DNA from: Pseudomonas monsensis
Lineage (GTDB): Bacteria > Pseudomonadota > Gammaproteobacteria > Pseudomonadales > Pseudomonadaceae
DNA length: 64,000 bases
Direction of reading: 5' to 3'
NCBI RefSeq assembly: GCF_014268495.2
Contig: NZ_CP077087.1
Span: forward strand, 3,165,501-3,229,500
In this document: one piece after another, positions 49,286-58,235 of the stretch
Layout: each line of letters begins with the position of its first letter
Numbering within the stretch: position 1 is the first letter of the stretch
Program-made: the position numbers and the translations under genes
The notes under the pieces: model-generated
The model's input: the letters and a program-made list of their open reading frames with translations, nothing else
Told to the model about the DNA's origin: nothing
Databases searched by the model: none

Positions 49286-50245
49286 CCCCTCACCCCAGCC
49301 CTCTCCCGAAGGAGAGGGAGCTGACCGAGGTATCTGAGATTGTCCATCGACCTGAACGATCCAGTCGATTATGGATTCAGCGCCAGTCTTTCAAGTCGGC
49401 GTAACTCTCCAATATCCCCCAATCAGTTCCCTCTCCCTCCAGGAGAGGGAGCCGACCGAGGTATCTGAGATTGTCCATCGACCTGAAAGATCCAGTCGAT
49501 TATGGATTCAGCGCCAGTCTTTCAAGTCGGCGTAACTCTCCAATATCCCTCAATCAGTTCCCTCTCCCTCCAGGAGAGGGAGCCGACCGAGGTATCTGAG
49601 ATTGTCCATCGACCTGAACGATCCAGTCGATTATGGATTCACGCCAGTCTTTCAAGTCGGCGTAATTCTCCAATATCCCCCAGTCAGTTCCCTCTCCCTC
49701 CAGGAGAGGGGGCCGACCGAGGTATCTGAGATTGTCCATCGACCTGAAAGGTCCAGTCGATTATGGATTCAGCGCCAGTCTTTCAAGTCGGCGTAATTCT
49801 CCAATATCCCCCAATCAGTTCCCTCTCCCTCCAGGAGAGGGAGCCGACCGAGGTATCTGAGATTGTCCATCGACCTGAAAGGTCCAGTCGATTATGGATT
49901 CAGCGCCAATCTTTCAAGTCGGCGTAACTCTCCAATATCCCCCAATCAGTTCCCTCTCCCTCCAGGAGAGGGGGCCGACCGAGGTATCTGAGATTGTCCA
50001 TCGACCTGAACGATCCAGTCGATTATGGATTCAGCGCCAGTCTTTCAAGTCGGCGTAATTCTCCAATATCCCCCAATCAGTTCCCTCTCCCTCCAGGAGA
50101 GGAGCCGACCGAGGTATCTGAGATTGTCCATCGACCTGAACGATCCAGTCGATTATGGATTCACGCCAGTCTTTCAAGTCGGCGTAACTCTCCAATATCC
50201 CCCAATCAGTTCCCTCTCCCTCCGGGAGAGGGTTAGGGTGAGGGG
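49286..50245. repeat. tandem array of seven ~131-bp REPIN-like units
   Basis: Unit starts (TCTGAGATTGTCCATCGACC) fall at 49333, 49464, 49595, 49725, 49856, 49987 and 50117, so the period is 131 bp (130 in two units with single-base losses). Each unit contains a hairpin CCCTCTCCCTCCAGGAGAGGG. The array is bounded by inverted ends, CCCCTCACCCCAGCCCTCTCCC on the left and its near-complement GGGAGAGGGTTAGGGTGAGGGG on the right (first and last ~22 bp). Units differ at only a few bases. A diverged single unit lies at 58236-58416. No gene is encoded. Confidence 0.9.
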
Positions 50246-50256
50246 CTTTTCAGCTT

Positions 50257-50778
50257 TTACAGCGGCGCAGGCTGAATGATCTCGACCCAGTAGCCGTCCG
50301 GGTCCTTGATGAACGCCAGGCTCTTCATGCGGCCATCGGTCAGGCGCTTCTGGAAGTCGCAGCCCAGTTCTTCGAAGCGCGCGCACGCGGCCACGATGTC
50401 CGGCACCGAGATGCAGATGTGGCCAAAGCCGCGCGGGTCGGTATTGCCGTTGTGATAGGCGAAGTCAGCATCGTTTTCGGTGCCGTGGTTGTGGGTCAGT
50501 TCCAGAATCCCCGGAATCGACTTCATCCACTCGGTGCGCGCAGCGGCGTCGGCCGGGATCTGCGCCTTGTCGACCAGTGCGAGGAAGTACAGGCTGAACT
50601 CGGCTTCCGGGAAGTCACGCTTTTCGACCAGCGAGAAACCCAGCACGCGGGTGTAAAAATCCAGGGACTTCGTGATGTCTTTCACACGCAGCATGGTGTG
50701 GTTGAACACGAAGTTACGGGTTGCGCTGTCTGGCGTGGCGGTAACGCCGGGGAAAGTGTTCAGTTCGTGCAGGCTCAT
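50257..50778 (-). CDS. gloA: lactoylglutathione lyase (glyoxalase I)
   Basis: The 173-residue product is a glyoxalase I of the longer form. Probable metal ligands are visible as His27 (FVFNHTMLRVKD), Glu in ILELTHNHG (~94), His in RGFGHICISVPD (~119) and Glu in YWVEIIQP (~167). The NGNTDPRGFGHI motif is diagnostic. It converts the methylglyoxal-glutathione hemithioacetal to S-lactoylglutathione. It is read leftward and its 3' end touches the repeat array. Confidence 0.95.
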   Translation of the reverse strand: MSLHELNTFPGVTATPDSATRNFVFNHTMLRVKDITKSLDFYTRVLGFSLVEKRDFPEAEFSLYFLALVDKAQIPADAAARTEWMKSIPGILELTHNHGTENDADFAYHNGNTDPRGFGHICISVPDIVAACARFEELGCDFQKRLTDGRMKSLAFIKDPDGYWVEIIQPAPL

Positions 50779-50916
50779 GGGCCCTCCAATAACTATGGGC
50801 GAGTGATGGGCGCAATGATACGCATGCCTTGCGGCATCGCCAAATGAAAGGGCAGGCTTGCCCTGCGCGCGGGCGGGGCTCAGACTTTGCCGCTCAATCT
50901 GCGAGTGCGCCCGGCA

Positions 50917-51435
50917 ATGATCCGACTGTTCAAAACCCTGTTTGTTTTTTCTGTGTTCTCGCTGCAGGCGGTTTGCGCGCAGGCGGACGAGCCGAGTGTC
51001 ACCTGGCCAGCAGGCTGGGAAGTCGAAGCGCTACCGGACAGCGCCCCTCAGGTTTCTCGTCAGCGGGCGGTGAAAAACGATGCCGATGGCAATCAGGTGA
51101 TGGTGATGGAGTTGACCATGACGCAGGTGGAAGCGGGGCATCAGGTGAATCTGCAGGGGGTATTGCTGGAGATGCGCAAGTCGATTCAAAAGGACTTTTT
51201 CCAAAGCGGCTACCAAAGTGTCTGCAACAAGGTGCACGCCGCGATGCTTGGCTCTTTATCGGCGCTGGAAACGACTTGCACGGTCACCGAAAGCGGTCGG
51301 CATGTGTTGTCGCAAACGCTGGTGGCGGCGCTCGATGCTGATAAGGCTTATGTTCTTTCCTACGCGGGGCAGGCGCAGGTTTATAAGGACAGCGCAGACG
51401 AAATAGTCGCGGTGCGAAACAGCTTGAAACTTTAA
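50917..51435 (+). CDS. exported DUF4946-like protein
   Basis: I take ATG 50917 (MIRLFKTLFVFSVFSLQAVCAQA) as the start since a signal peptide follows at once. The mature ~150 residues (DEPSVTWPAGWEVEALPDSAPQVSRQRAVK ... EMRKSIQKDFFQSGYQSVCNKV ... LETTCTVTESGRHVLSQTLVAALDADKAYVLSYAG) match, as far as I recall, the DUF4946 family of pseudomonad periplasmic proteins. Two mature Cys may pair. Single rightward gene; function unknown. The 51436-51611 gap holds nothing I recognise. Confidence 0.75.
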   Translation: MIRLFKTLFVFSVFSLQAVCAQADEPSVTWPAGWEVEALPDSAPQVSRQRAVKNDADGNQVMVMELTMTQVEAGHQVNLQGVLLEMRKSIQKDFFQSGYQSVCNKVHAAMLGSLSALETTCTVTESGRHVLSQTLVAALDADKAYVLSYAGQAQVYKDSADEIVAVRNSLKL

Positions 51436-51611
51436 GCGTCTGTTCTAGTGGCGGGCTCGATTAGATACCCGAACGGATTAAGCACAAAGTTTGTACGCCA
51501 GTCTCGGTAGCAACATTGCGCAGCAAATTTTTTTGCGTTCTGGCTCACGGGTGTTACACGAAAATCACAACTTGCTCGATGAAATTCATTTCATTTGTTA
51601 GATATTGTCAA

Positions 51612-51644
51612 TAAAAAAGCCCCGCACGATGCGGGGCTTTTTGT
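51612..51644. terminator. terminator shared by convergent genes
   Basis: The stem AAAAAGCCCCGCA / TGCGGGGCTTTTT around CGA lies between the exported-protein gene and the 3' end of the mvaT/mvaU gene. Confidence 0.8.
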
Positions 51645-51654
51645 TGAAGCGCGA

Positions 51655-52020
51655 TTAACCGCGCAACCAGGAATCAACGGTAGCTGCACCGTATTGTTCC
51701 TTCCAGGCTTTCAGGCCACGGTGGTTGCCACCTTTGGTTTCGATCAGTTCGCCAGTGTGCGGGTTCTGATAAACCTTGACCACGCGAGCGCGGCGGGTTT
51801 TAGGGGCCGCAGACACTTGCAGACCGGATTTTGCCGGATTCGGATCGAGGATGGCGATGATGTCTTTCAGGCCTTTGCCATAGGTTTTCATCAGCCCCTG
51901 GAGCTTTTCTTCGAATTCGATTTCTTTCTTGAGCCCGGCATCGTTCTTCAGCGATTCCAGCTGCTTGAGCTGTTCCTGAAGGGCCTTTTCAGCTGCACGA
52001 AATTCAGCGAGTCTGGACAA
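51655..52020 (-). CDS. MvaT/MvaU family H-NS-like xenogeneic silencer
   Basis: I set the start at TTG 52020: it follows GGAG with correct spacing and yields MSRLAEFRAAEKALQEQL, the expected N-terminus. ATG at 52062 would add 14 unrelated residues. The 121-residue product has an oligomerisation coiled coil (~1-60), a linker, and the C-terminal AT-hook-like DNA-binding part KVYQNPHTGELIETKGGNHRGLKAWKEQYG. MvaT/MvaU proteins coat AT-rich DNA, so they could silence AT-rich segments such as the rhs tip and immunity genes here. The non-ATG start may limit expression. Confidence 0.9.
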   Translation of the reverse strand: MSRLAEFRAAEKALQEQLKQLESLKNDAGLKKEIEFEEKLQGLMKTYGKGLKDIIAILDPNPAKSGLQVSAAPKTRRARVVKVYQNPHTGELIETKGGNHRGLKAWKEQYGAATVDSWLRG

Positions 52021-52255
52021 TATCTTTACTCCAATAGTGTGTTTGGCTGATACCAACCGCAAACAAAGCTATAAGCCAAGAGCCTTGAAGCGACTCGGTG
52101 ATAATTGGCTCACCTGCCAGTCTTGCAACAGGCATGAAAAATTGTAGTAGTTAATGAGCCAAGAGTAAATCCTGACTTTTTCCTCATGTAACAATCACAG
52201 TCTTTTGTATCAATTTGGTGCGTCGTGGTGATGCGCTCTGCAAAATTTCATTTAG

Positions 52256-53791
52256 TTAATGGTGACTTAATGCACTGATGAAGTCTGCCGCAGCCATCGG
52301 CTTGCCGAACAGATAACCTTGCAGGAAGTTGACGTTATGGGCGGTCAGATAATCGGCCTGTGCCTGGGTTTCGACACCTTCGGCAACAATACCCAAGTCC
52401 AGCTTGGCCGAGAGTTCGATAATGGTGTCCAGAATGTGCCGGGACAGTGCGTCAACACCGATCATGGCGACGAAACCCTGGTCGATCTTCAGGAAATCGA
52501 CATTGAACTTGCGCAGGTAACCGAGGCTGGAATGCCCGGTGCCGAAATCGTCGATGGCAATCATTACACCCAGCTCATGCAGTTGCGCGAACAACTGTCG
52601 GGTGATGTCGGTCGGCTCGATCAGCTGGCGCTCGGTCAACTCCAGCACCAGATTGATACTGCCCGGCGTGAATGCCGCCAGCAGTTCGCGGCAATCGTCC
52701 ACCAGTGCAAGATCCTGACAGTGGCTGGCGGTGATGTTGATGCCGAGGTGGAAGGGGGTGACGAATGTCGCCGACAGAGGCCCGAGGAGGGTGGCGGTTT
52801 GCTGCATCAGGGCGCGGGTCATTGGCACGATCAGGCCGGAGTGCTCGGCGAACGGAATGAACAGGTCCGGACGGACCAGCCCCTCTTTCGGGTGGTTCCA
52901 GCGCATCAGCACCTCAGCGCCTGACCACCTTTTGCTGTCGCCATGCACCACGGGTTGAAAATAGGGAATGAATTCACCAGCCTCCAGCGCGCGGAGCATT
53001 TCATGGCTCGGCGACGTCGAGCGTTTTTGCAGGACATGCCCGATCGCCGCTGACACCACACCAAAAAACATCAACAGACTGAACAATGGCGGGTATTCAT
53101 CGGCCATGTACCGCCAGGTTTCGCCTTGGGCAAAACCGGCAGCGACACTGAACGCATAATGCGAAGAATCCAGCTTGCTTTGCGCCACCGGGAGCGTCGG
53201 CAACCGGCCTTGATGCACGGTGCCGTCGGCGGACAGCCAGTTGTTGCCCACTTGCAGGAGCAACAGTGTGTCCCGGCCAATCAGACGCAGGATGTTGCTC
53301 AGGTGATAACCATCCAGTGTCGTCAGCGCACCGCCGCGTCCGTCACTGAGGCGATACACCAGCAACGCGGTGTTGGGCGTTACCGGATTGCCGTTCATCA
53401 ACCACAGCTTGCCCTGAGTGTAATCACCGGCATTGACGGCTTCCTTGAAATCGCCGAACAACGAGCTGCAATAGAGATTGTCGTCCCACACCAGGTTGGT
53501 CGAGCGTACGAACGGGCGGCGGGTGACCTGTTCGCGCAGGGCGAGCTTGACCTCTTCGCAGGTTTTGCCGGCCAGTGGCAGTAATTCCCGCGCGGCTTGC
53601 GCGGTGTTGTCGAGCATCAGTTCGAACTGGCGCAGTGCTTCCTCGGCCGTTTGCAGGGCGCTCTGCTGCAAGGTGCGTTCAGCCTGGATGTAAAGAATCG
53701 CACTGCCCAGCACGACGGGGAGCAGACCGCTGAGCAGCGTCACGATAATTCGGATGCTGCGTTTGCGGCGGGGTCTGACGGTTAACGGCAT
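52256..53791 (-). CDS. CSS-motif EAL-domain c-di-GMP phosphodiesterase
   Basis: The 511-residue product has an N-terminal membrane helix (~15-35) and a periplasmic CSS-motif sensor (~40-235) with Cys78 and the CSS triad Cys108-Ser-Ser (NLYCSSLFG). A second membrane helix (~237-255, LFSLLMFFGVVSAAIGHVL) leads to a cytoplasmic EAL domain (~265-505). In the latter the motif is EVL (SGAEVLMRWNHP), with NITASHC, LELTER, AIDDFGTGHSSLGYL and VAEGVET present. All catalytic features are kept, so it should hydrolyse c-di-GMP. In the known CSS-EAL family, periplasmic thiol state controls activity. Confidence 0.92.
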   Translation of the reverse strand: MPLTVRPRRKRSIRIIVTLLSGLLPVVLGSAILYIQAERTLQQSALQTAEEALRQFELMLDNTAQAARELLPLAGKTCEEVKLALREQVTRRPFVRSTNLVWDDNLYCSSLFGDFKEAVNAGDYTQGKLWLMNGNPVTPNTALLVYRLSDGRGGALTTLDGYHLSNILRLIGRDTLLLLQVGNNWLSADGTVHQGRLPTLPVAQSKLDSSHYAFSVAAGFAQGETWRYMADEYPPLFSLLMFFGVVSAAIGHVLQKRSTSPSHEMLRALEAGEFIPYFQPVVHGDSKRWSGAEVLMRWNHPKEGLVRPDLFIPFAEHSGLIVPMTRALMQQTATLLGPLSATFVTPFHLGINITASHCQDLALVDDCRELLAAFTPGSINLVLELTERQLIEPTDITRQLFAQLHELGVMIAIDDFGTGHSSLGYLRKFNVDFLKIDQGFVAMIGVDALSRHILDTIIELSAKLDLGIVAEGVETQAQADYLTAHNVNFLQGYLFGKPMAAADFISALSHH

Positions 53792-53906
53792 GGGCGCATC
53801 CTGTCGCGAAAAAGTAGGGCTCTCGAACGCTGGCCGGGCAGGGGCGCGACGCTGAAAAACACGTCAGCCAGAAGGGATGATAGATGGCCGGTGACGTTTG
53901 TGCCGC

Positions 53907-54779
53907 TCATCGAAAATGTAGATGCGTGGCCAGTTCGATAAACGCCAGCGCTGCCGGTGAAGCCTGGCGTTGGTCAAGTACGGCGAGCCCCACCTGGCGC
54001 TGAACCCTGGGCGTCAGCGCGATCTTCACGTAGCCAGGCTCAGGCGTATCCGGCAAGGAGCTTTCGGCGACGACGGTGATCGCGTCACCACGGCTGACCG
54101 TGTCGAGGGTGCTGAGCAACTGCGAGCAACGGTAGCGAATATTCGGTTGCAGTCGCGCCGCGTTGAACAGCCGCGAAACCAGTTCCGAAGAACCGGCCTC
54201 CGTTAGCACAAACGGATCGTCACACAGCGCTTTCAGGCTCAGCGCCGAGCGCTTGCCCAACGGATGATCACGAGGCAGCAGGGCGACCATTTGATCTTCG
54301 ATCAAGGCGAAGGTATCGAAGCGCTCCTGCGGCAGCACCACAAAGCCGAGGTCGATGCGCCGCTCTTCGAGCCATTGAATCACTTGCCGGTCGGGCCCTT
54401 CATCAATGTGCACCTCGATACCCGGATGCGCCTGTCGATAGTGGCGGAGGATTTCCGGCAGCAACTTGATCGAAGACGTCGGCCCGAATGAACCGATGCG
54501 CAATGTGCCGCGCTTCATGCCGCGGGCATCGGCGGCCTCCTGACGCAGCGTATTGGCCAGCCCGAGCATCGCCCGTGCCCGCAGCAACAGATGCTCGCCG
54601 ATGTCGCTGAGTTCCACCTGCGATTGATGCCGGCGCAGCAGCTCAACGCCGAGTTCCTGCTCCAGGGATTTGATCGCGTGGGACACCGCAGACTGGGAGA
54701 TCCCCAGACGATGCGCGGCGAGGGTGAAACCGCGCAGCTCGGCCACCAGCGAGAAAATCTCCAGTTGTGTGAGGGTCAT
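53907..54779 (-). CDS. LysR-type transcriptional regulator
   Basis: The 290-residue product has the winged HTH at ~1-60 (MTLTQLEIFSLVAELRGFTLAAHRLGISQSAVSHAIKSLEQELGVELLRR in outline) and a periplasmic-binding-like effector domain (~88-290, GTLRIGSFGPTSSIKLLPEILRHYRQAHPGIEVHIDEG). It is divergent from the EamA transporter gene at 54856 with a 76-bp gap, the standard LysR arrangement, so it probably controls that transporter and itself. Confidence 0.92.
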   Translation of the reverse strand: MTLTQLEIFSLVAELRGFTLAAHRLGISQSAVSHAIKSLEQELGVELLRRHQSQVELSDIGEHLLLRARAMLGLANTLRQEAADARGMKRGTLRIGSFGPTSSIKLLPEILRHYRQAHPGIEVHIDEGPDRQVIQWLEERRIDLGFVVLPQERFDTFALIEDQMVALLPRDHPLGKRSALSLKALCDDPFVLTEAGSSELVSRLFNAARLQPNIRYRCSQLLSTLDTVSRGDAITVVAESSLPDTPEPGYVKIALTPRVQRQVGLAVLDQRQASPAALAFIELATHLHFR

Positions 54780-54855
54780 GAGTGATTACTCATTTTACGA
54801 TGATCAGGAATGAGGTGAATGATACGCCATCTCCTGGTTTTGCTTTGGAAGTGTC

Positions 54856-55803
54856 ATGGCCAATCTCGCGCAGACTCATTCGCAATCTTCTGAAATACCG
54901 GTCTACCTGACGTTGGCGGCGGTCACGATGGTCTGGGGCGGCACGTTTGTCGCCGGGCGTTTTCTGGCGGGCGGGCTCAGCCCGATATTCGCCGCAAGTC
55001 TGCGGTTCCTGTTGGCCAGTGCTGCACTGCTGGGATTCCTCTGGCTGGCGCGTGTTCCTCTGGCGCGGCCGACTCCTGCGCAATGGTTGCAACTGATGCT
55101 CCTGGGGTTGTTCGGGATTTTCTTTTACAACCTGTGCTTTTTTTATGGCCTGCAGTACATCAACGCGTCGCGGGCGTCATTGATCGTTGCGTTGAATCCG
55201 GCGGTCATCGGCGTCGCTTCCTGGCTCTTGTTCAAGGAGCGGCTGGGGCGATCGAAGGTGTTGGGTATCTCGATCTGCATTGCCGGTGCCGGCGTGGTGA
55301 TCGTCAGCCGTAACCCGGCGTTACTGATGGCGACCCCCGATGCGTGGAAGGGCGATCTGCTGATTTTCGGCTGTGTCGTGGGCTGGGGCGTGTATTCGCT
55401 GTTCTCGCGCCGCCTCAATCAAAGCCTCGGACCGCTGCAGACCGTGACGTATTCGATCCTGATCGGCACGTTCATGTTGTGGACGTTGGCTGCCGTGCGT
55501 GGAGAGTTGAGCTGGACGGCGTTGAGCGATCTCGGTACGCCACAGTGGCTCAGCCTGATCTATCTGGGGGTGTTTGGTTCGGCGCTGGCCTACATCGGTT
55601 ATTACGACGGCATCCGCAAGATCGGCGCGACTCGCTCCGGCGTGTTCATCGCTCTGAACCCGCTGACGGCGGTAATACTGGGGGCGCTGCTGCTCGGCGA
55701 GCAACTGACGCCGCCAATGTACGTGGGCGCAGTGCTGATTCTGGCGGGCATTTACCTGTGCAACAAACCGCTTGCACCGGGCGCAAAAAGGCGGATTTTA
55801 TAG
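54856..55803 (+). CDS. DMT-superfamily EamA transporter
   Basis: The 315-residue product has ten predicted membrane helices in two EamA repeats (~15-150 and ~165-300). Examples are LAAVTMVWGGTFVAGRFLAGGLSPIFAASLRFLLAS and, in the second repeat, SLIYLGVFGSALAYIGYYDGIRKIGATRSGVFIALNPLTAVILGALLLGE. Such proteins export amino acids or other metabolites. It starts at ATG 54856 after GGAAG. The substrate cannot be read from sequence. Confidence 0.9.
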   Translation: MANLAQTHSQSSEIPVYLTLAAVTMVWGGTFVAGRFLAGGLSPIFAASLRFLLASAALLGFLWLARVPLARPTPAQWLQLMLLGLFGIFFYNLCFFYGLQYINASRASLIVALNPAVIGVASWLLFKERLGRSKVLGISICIAGAGVVIVSRNPALLMATPDAWKGDLLIFGCVVGWGVYSLFSRRLNQSLGPLQTVTYSILIGTFMLWTLAAVRGELSWTALSDLGTPQWLSLIYLGVFGSALAYIGYYDGIRKIGATRSGVFIALNPLTAVILGALLLGEQLTPPMYVGAVLILAGIYLCNKPLAPGAKRRIL

Positions 55804-55908
55804 GGAGGGCAGACAACCCTATTTACGCTGTGTAGAATCGGTTTACGCATACAATAATAATCGTCTTCTGGCAGCAGAAGCCTCGCCCGCAAGAGCCTTG
55901 GGTCGACA

Positions 55909-56013
55909 ATGAAGATATTCGGGTTTCAACTGATCTACGGTGACTTCCTCGCCCGCAGCGTGCGAGGCATCTCCTGTGCACCTCCCGGCGGTCTCAGCAT
56001 TACTGACAAATAA
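55909..56013 (+). CDS. possible small ORF (34 aa) upstream of hpd
   Basis: An ATG-TAA frame reads MKIFGFQLIYGDFLARSVRG, then ISCAPPGGLSITDK. It lies in the 245-bp gap before hpd and ends 35 bp before the hpd ATG. No strong ribosome binding site is seen (CCTTGGGTCGACA). It could be a real small protein, a leader peptide for hpd, or chance. Positions 55804-55908 hold nothing else that I recognise. Confidence 0.35.
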   Translation: MKIFGFQLIYGDFLARSVRGISCAPPGGLSITDK

Positions 56014-56048
56014 CCCTGGTTAATTGATAAGAATGATGAGGCGTCACC

Positions 56049-57125
56049 ATGACCGATTTATACGAAAACCCAATGGGCCTGATGGGCTTTGAGTTCATCG
56101 AGTTCGCATCGCCGACCCCTGGCACCCTGGAGCCGATCTTCGAGATCATGGGCTTCACCAAAGTCGCGACCCACCGTTCCAAGAACGTGCACCTGTACCG
56201 TCAGGGCGCGATCAACCTGATCCTCAATAACGAACCGCACAGCGTCGCTTCCTACTTCGCCGCCGAACACGGCCCGTCCGTTTGCGGCATGGCGTTCCGC
56301 GTCAAGGATTCGCAGAAAGCCTATAGCCGCGCACTGGAACTCGGCGCCCAGCCGATCCACATCGAAACCGGTCCGATGGAACTGAACCTGCCGGCGATCA
56401 AAGGCATTGGCGGCGCGCCGCTGTACCTGATCGACCGTTTCGGCGAGGGCAGCTCGATCTATGACATCGACTTCGTGTTCATCGAAGGTGTGGACCGCAA
56501 CCCGGTCGGCGCCGGCCTGAAAATCATCGACCACCTGACCCACAACGTGTATCGCGGCCGCATGGCTTACTGGGCCAACTTCTACGAGAAGCTGTTCAAC
56601 TTCCGCGAGATCCGCTACTTCGACATCAAGGGCGAATACACCGGCCTGACTTCGAAAGCGATGACCGCACCGGACGGCATGATCCGTATCCCGCTCAACG
56701 AGGAATCGTCCAAGGGTGCCGGGCAGATCGAAGAGTTCCTGATGCAGTTCAACGGCGAGGGCATCCAGCACGTCGCGTTCCTCACTGACGACCTGATCAA
56801 GACCTGGGACGCGCTGAAGAAGATCGGCATGCGCTTCATGACCGCGCCGCCGGACACCTACTACGAAATGCTCGAAGGCCGTCTGCCGAACCACGGCGAG
56901 CCGGTCGATCAACTGCAATCGCGCGGTATTCTGCTCGATGGTGCTTCTGAGCAGGGCGACAAGCGCTTGCTGCTGCAGATCTTCTCGGAAACCCTGATGG
57001 GCCCGGTGTTCTTCGAATTCATCCAGCGTAAAGGCGACGATGGTTTCGGTGAGGGCAACTTCAAGGCGCTGTTCGAGTCGATCGAGCGGGATCAGGTGCG
57101 TCGCGGTGTGCTCGCTACCGAGTAA
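56049..57125 (+). CDS. hpd: 4-hydroxyphenylpyruvate dioxygenase
   Basis: The 358-residue product is a canonical bacterial HPPD with two VOC half-barrels. The first has MGLMGFEFIEFASPTPGTLEPIFEIMGF. The second carries the iron ligands His ~161 (IIDHLTHNVYRGRM), His ~240 (GIQHVAFLTDD) and Glu ~322 (GPVFFEFIQRKGDDGFGEGNF). The C-terminal helix region seals the site. It converts 4-hydroxyphenylpyruvate to homogentisate in tyrosine breakdown. Start ATG 56049; no other pathway gene is adjacent. Confidence 0.97.
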   Translation: MTDLYENPMGLMGFEFIEFASPTPGTLEPIFEIMGFTKVATHRSKNVHLYRQGAINLILNNEPHSVASYFAAEHGPSVCGMAFRVKDSQKAYSRALELGAQPIHIETGPMELNLPAIKGIGGAPLYLIDRFGEGSSIYDIDFVFIEGVDRNPVGAGLKIIDHLTHNVYRGRMAYWANFYEKLFNFREIRYFDIKGEYTGLTSKAMTAPDGMIRIPLNEESSKGAGQIEEFLMQFNGEGIQHVAFLTDDLIKTWDALKKIGMRFMTAPPDTYYEMLEGRLPNHGEPVDQLQSRGILLDGASEQGDKRLLLQIFSETLMGPVFFEFIQRKGDDGFGEGNFKALFESIERDQVRRGVLATE

Positions 57126-57145
57126 TTCGTAACACCGCTAAAAAC

Positions 57146-57235
57146 TGTGGGAGCCCGCCTGCTGGCGATAGCGTCTTCAGATTCAACGTTGATGTTGACT
57201 GACAGATTGCGATCGCCAGCAGGCTGGCTCCCACA
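57146..57235. repeat. Pseudomonas REPIN (TGTGGGAGC type)
   Basis: Inverted REP sequences TGTGGGAGCCCGCCTGCTGG and CCAGCAGGCTGGCTCCCACA enclose a short spacer with further pairing (GCGAT/ATCGC). It lies between the convergent 3' ends of hpd and rarD. Confidence 0.85.
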
Positions 57236-57252
57236 TTTGTTTTGTCGTGCGA

Positions 57253-58134
57253 TTAAGGACGGCGCTGCCGCATCAGGTGCTTGAAGCCTTCAAACACCAG
57301 CACCACAACGGCGAGCCAGATCGGAATGTAGGTCAGCCATTCACCGGCCTTGATGCTTTCACCCAACAACAGCGCGACACCGAGCAACAGCACCGGCTCG
57401 ACATAACTGAGCAAACCGAACAGGCTGAACGGCAACAAGCGACTGGCGATGATGTACACCACCAGCGCTGACGCACTGATCAGGCCGAGCAGCGGAATCA
57501 GCCACATCAGCCCCGGGTATTGATCGAACACGCCCAAACCTTGCTCGCCACCCTGCACAAACCACCACGCCACGGGCAGCATCAGCGTCATGTCGACCCA
57601 CAGTCCGCCAAGGTTGTCGGTTTTCAGGTATTTGCGTAGCACGAAATACAGCGGATAGCCGACCACGACCACCAGAGTCGCCCAGGAAAAACCGCCGACC
57701 TGATACAACTCGTTCAACACGCCGAGGCTGGCGAAAAACACCGCAACTTTCTGCAGGTACGACAGGCTTTCGCCGTAGGCAATGCGCCCGGTCAGCACCA
57801 TCGCCAGTGGCAGCAGGAAGTAGCCCAGCGACACATCCAGGCTGTAACCATTGAGCGGCGCCCACATGAACAGCCACAGTTGCACCCCCAGCAGGGCGGC
57901 CGAAACAATCAGCCCGCCAATCAGTTTCGGCTTCGCGACCATCAGGTGGATCAGTTCCAGTACTCGTCGCCATTCGCCGGAGACCAGCATGAACACGGTC
58001 ATGCACGGCACGGTCAGCAGCATCCGCCAGCCAAAGATTTCTACGCCGCTCAATGGGGTGAGCAGCGAGGTGTAGTAATACATGACGGCAAACAGCACCG
58101 AGGCTGAAACCGATAGAGCGATACCTTTAGACAA
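57253..58134 (-). CDS. rarD: RarD-type EamA transporter
   Basis: The 293-residue product matches the RarD branch: MSKGIALSVSASVLFAVMYYYTSLLTPLSGVEIFGWRMLLTVPCM at the N-terminus, ten hydrophobic segments, and the C-terminal repeat with LLPFSLFGLLSYVEPVLLLGVALLLGESIKAGEWLTYIPIWLAVVVLVFEG. RarD proteins are membrane permeases of poorly known substrate, historically linked to chloramphenicol sensitivity. Leftward, preceded by a REPIN-like element. Confidence 0.88.
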   Translation of the reverse strand: MSKGIALSVSASVLFAVMYYYTSLLTPLSGVEIFGWRMLLTVPCMTVFMLVSGEWRRVLELIHLMVAKPKLIGGLIVSAALLGVQLWLFMWAPLNGYSLDVSLGYFLLPLAMVLTGRIAYGESLSYLQKVAVFFASLGVLNELYQVGGFSWATLVVVVGYPLYFVLRKYLKTDNLGGLWVDMTLMLPVAWWFVQGGEQGLGVFDQYPGLMWLIPLLGLISASALVVYIIASRLLPFSLFGLLSYVEPVLLLGVALLLGESIKAGEWLTYIPIWLAVVVLVFEGFKHLMRQRRP

Positions 58135-58235
58135 ACTGTCCTCGCGGGTGGGTGATCAAACGGGGCGCGAAGGATACGTGGTTTTCGTGCTGAATATTGG
58201 CCGAGCGATCAATATTTCACACACGACCTCAGAAG

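Noticed and set aside
49502..50279. Several short ORFs with repeated MDSAPVFQVG / MSIDLNDPVDYG segments
   Set aside because: They are translations of the 131-bp tandem repeat, change frame between units and have no ribosome binding sites.
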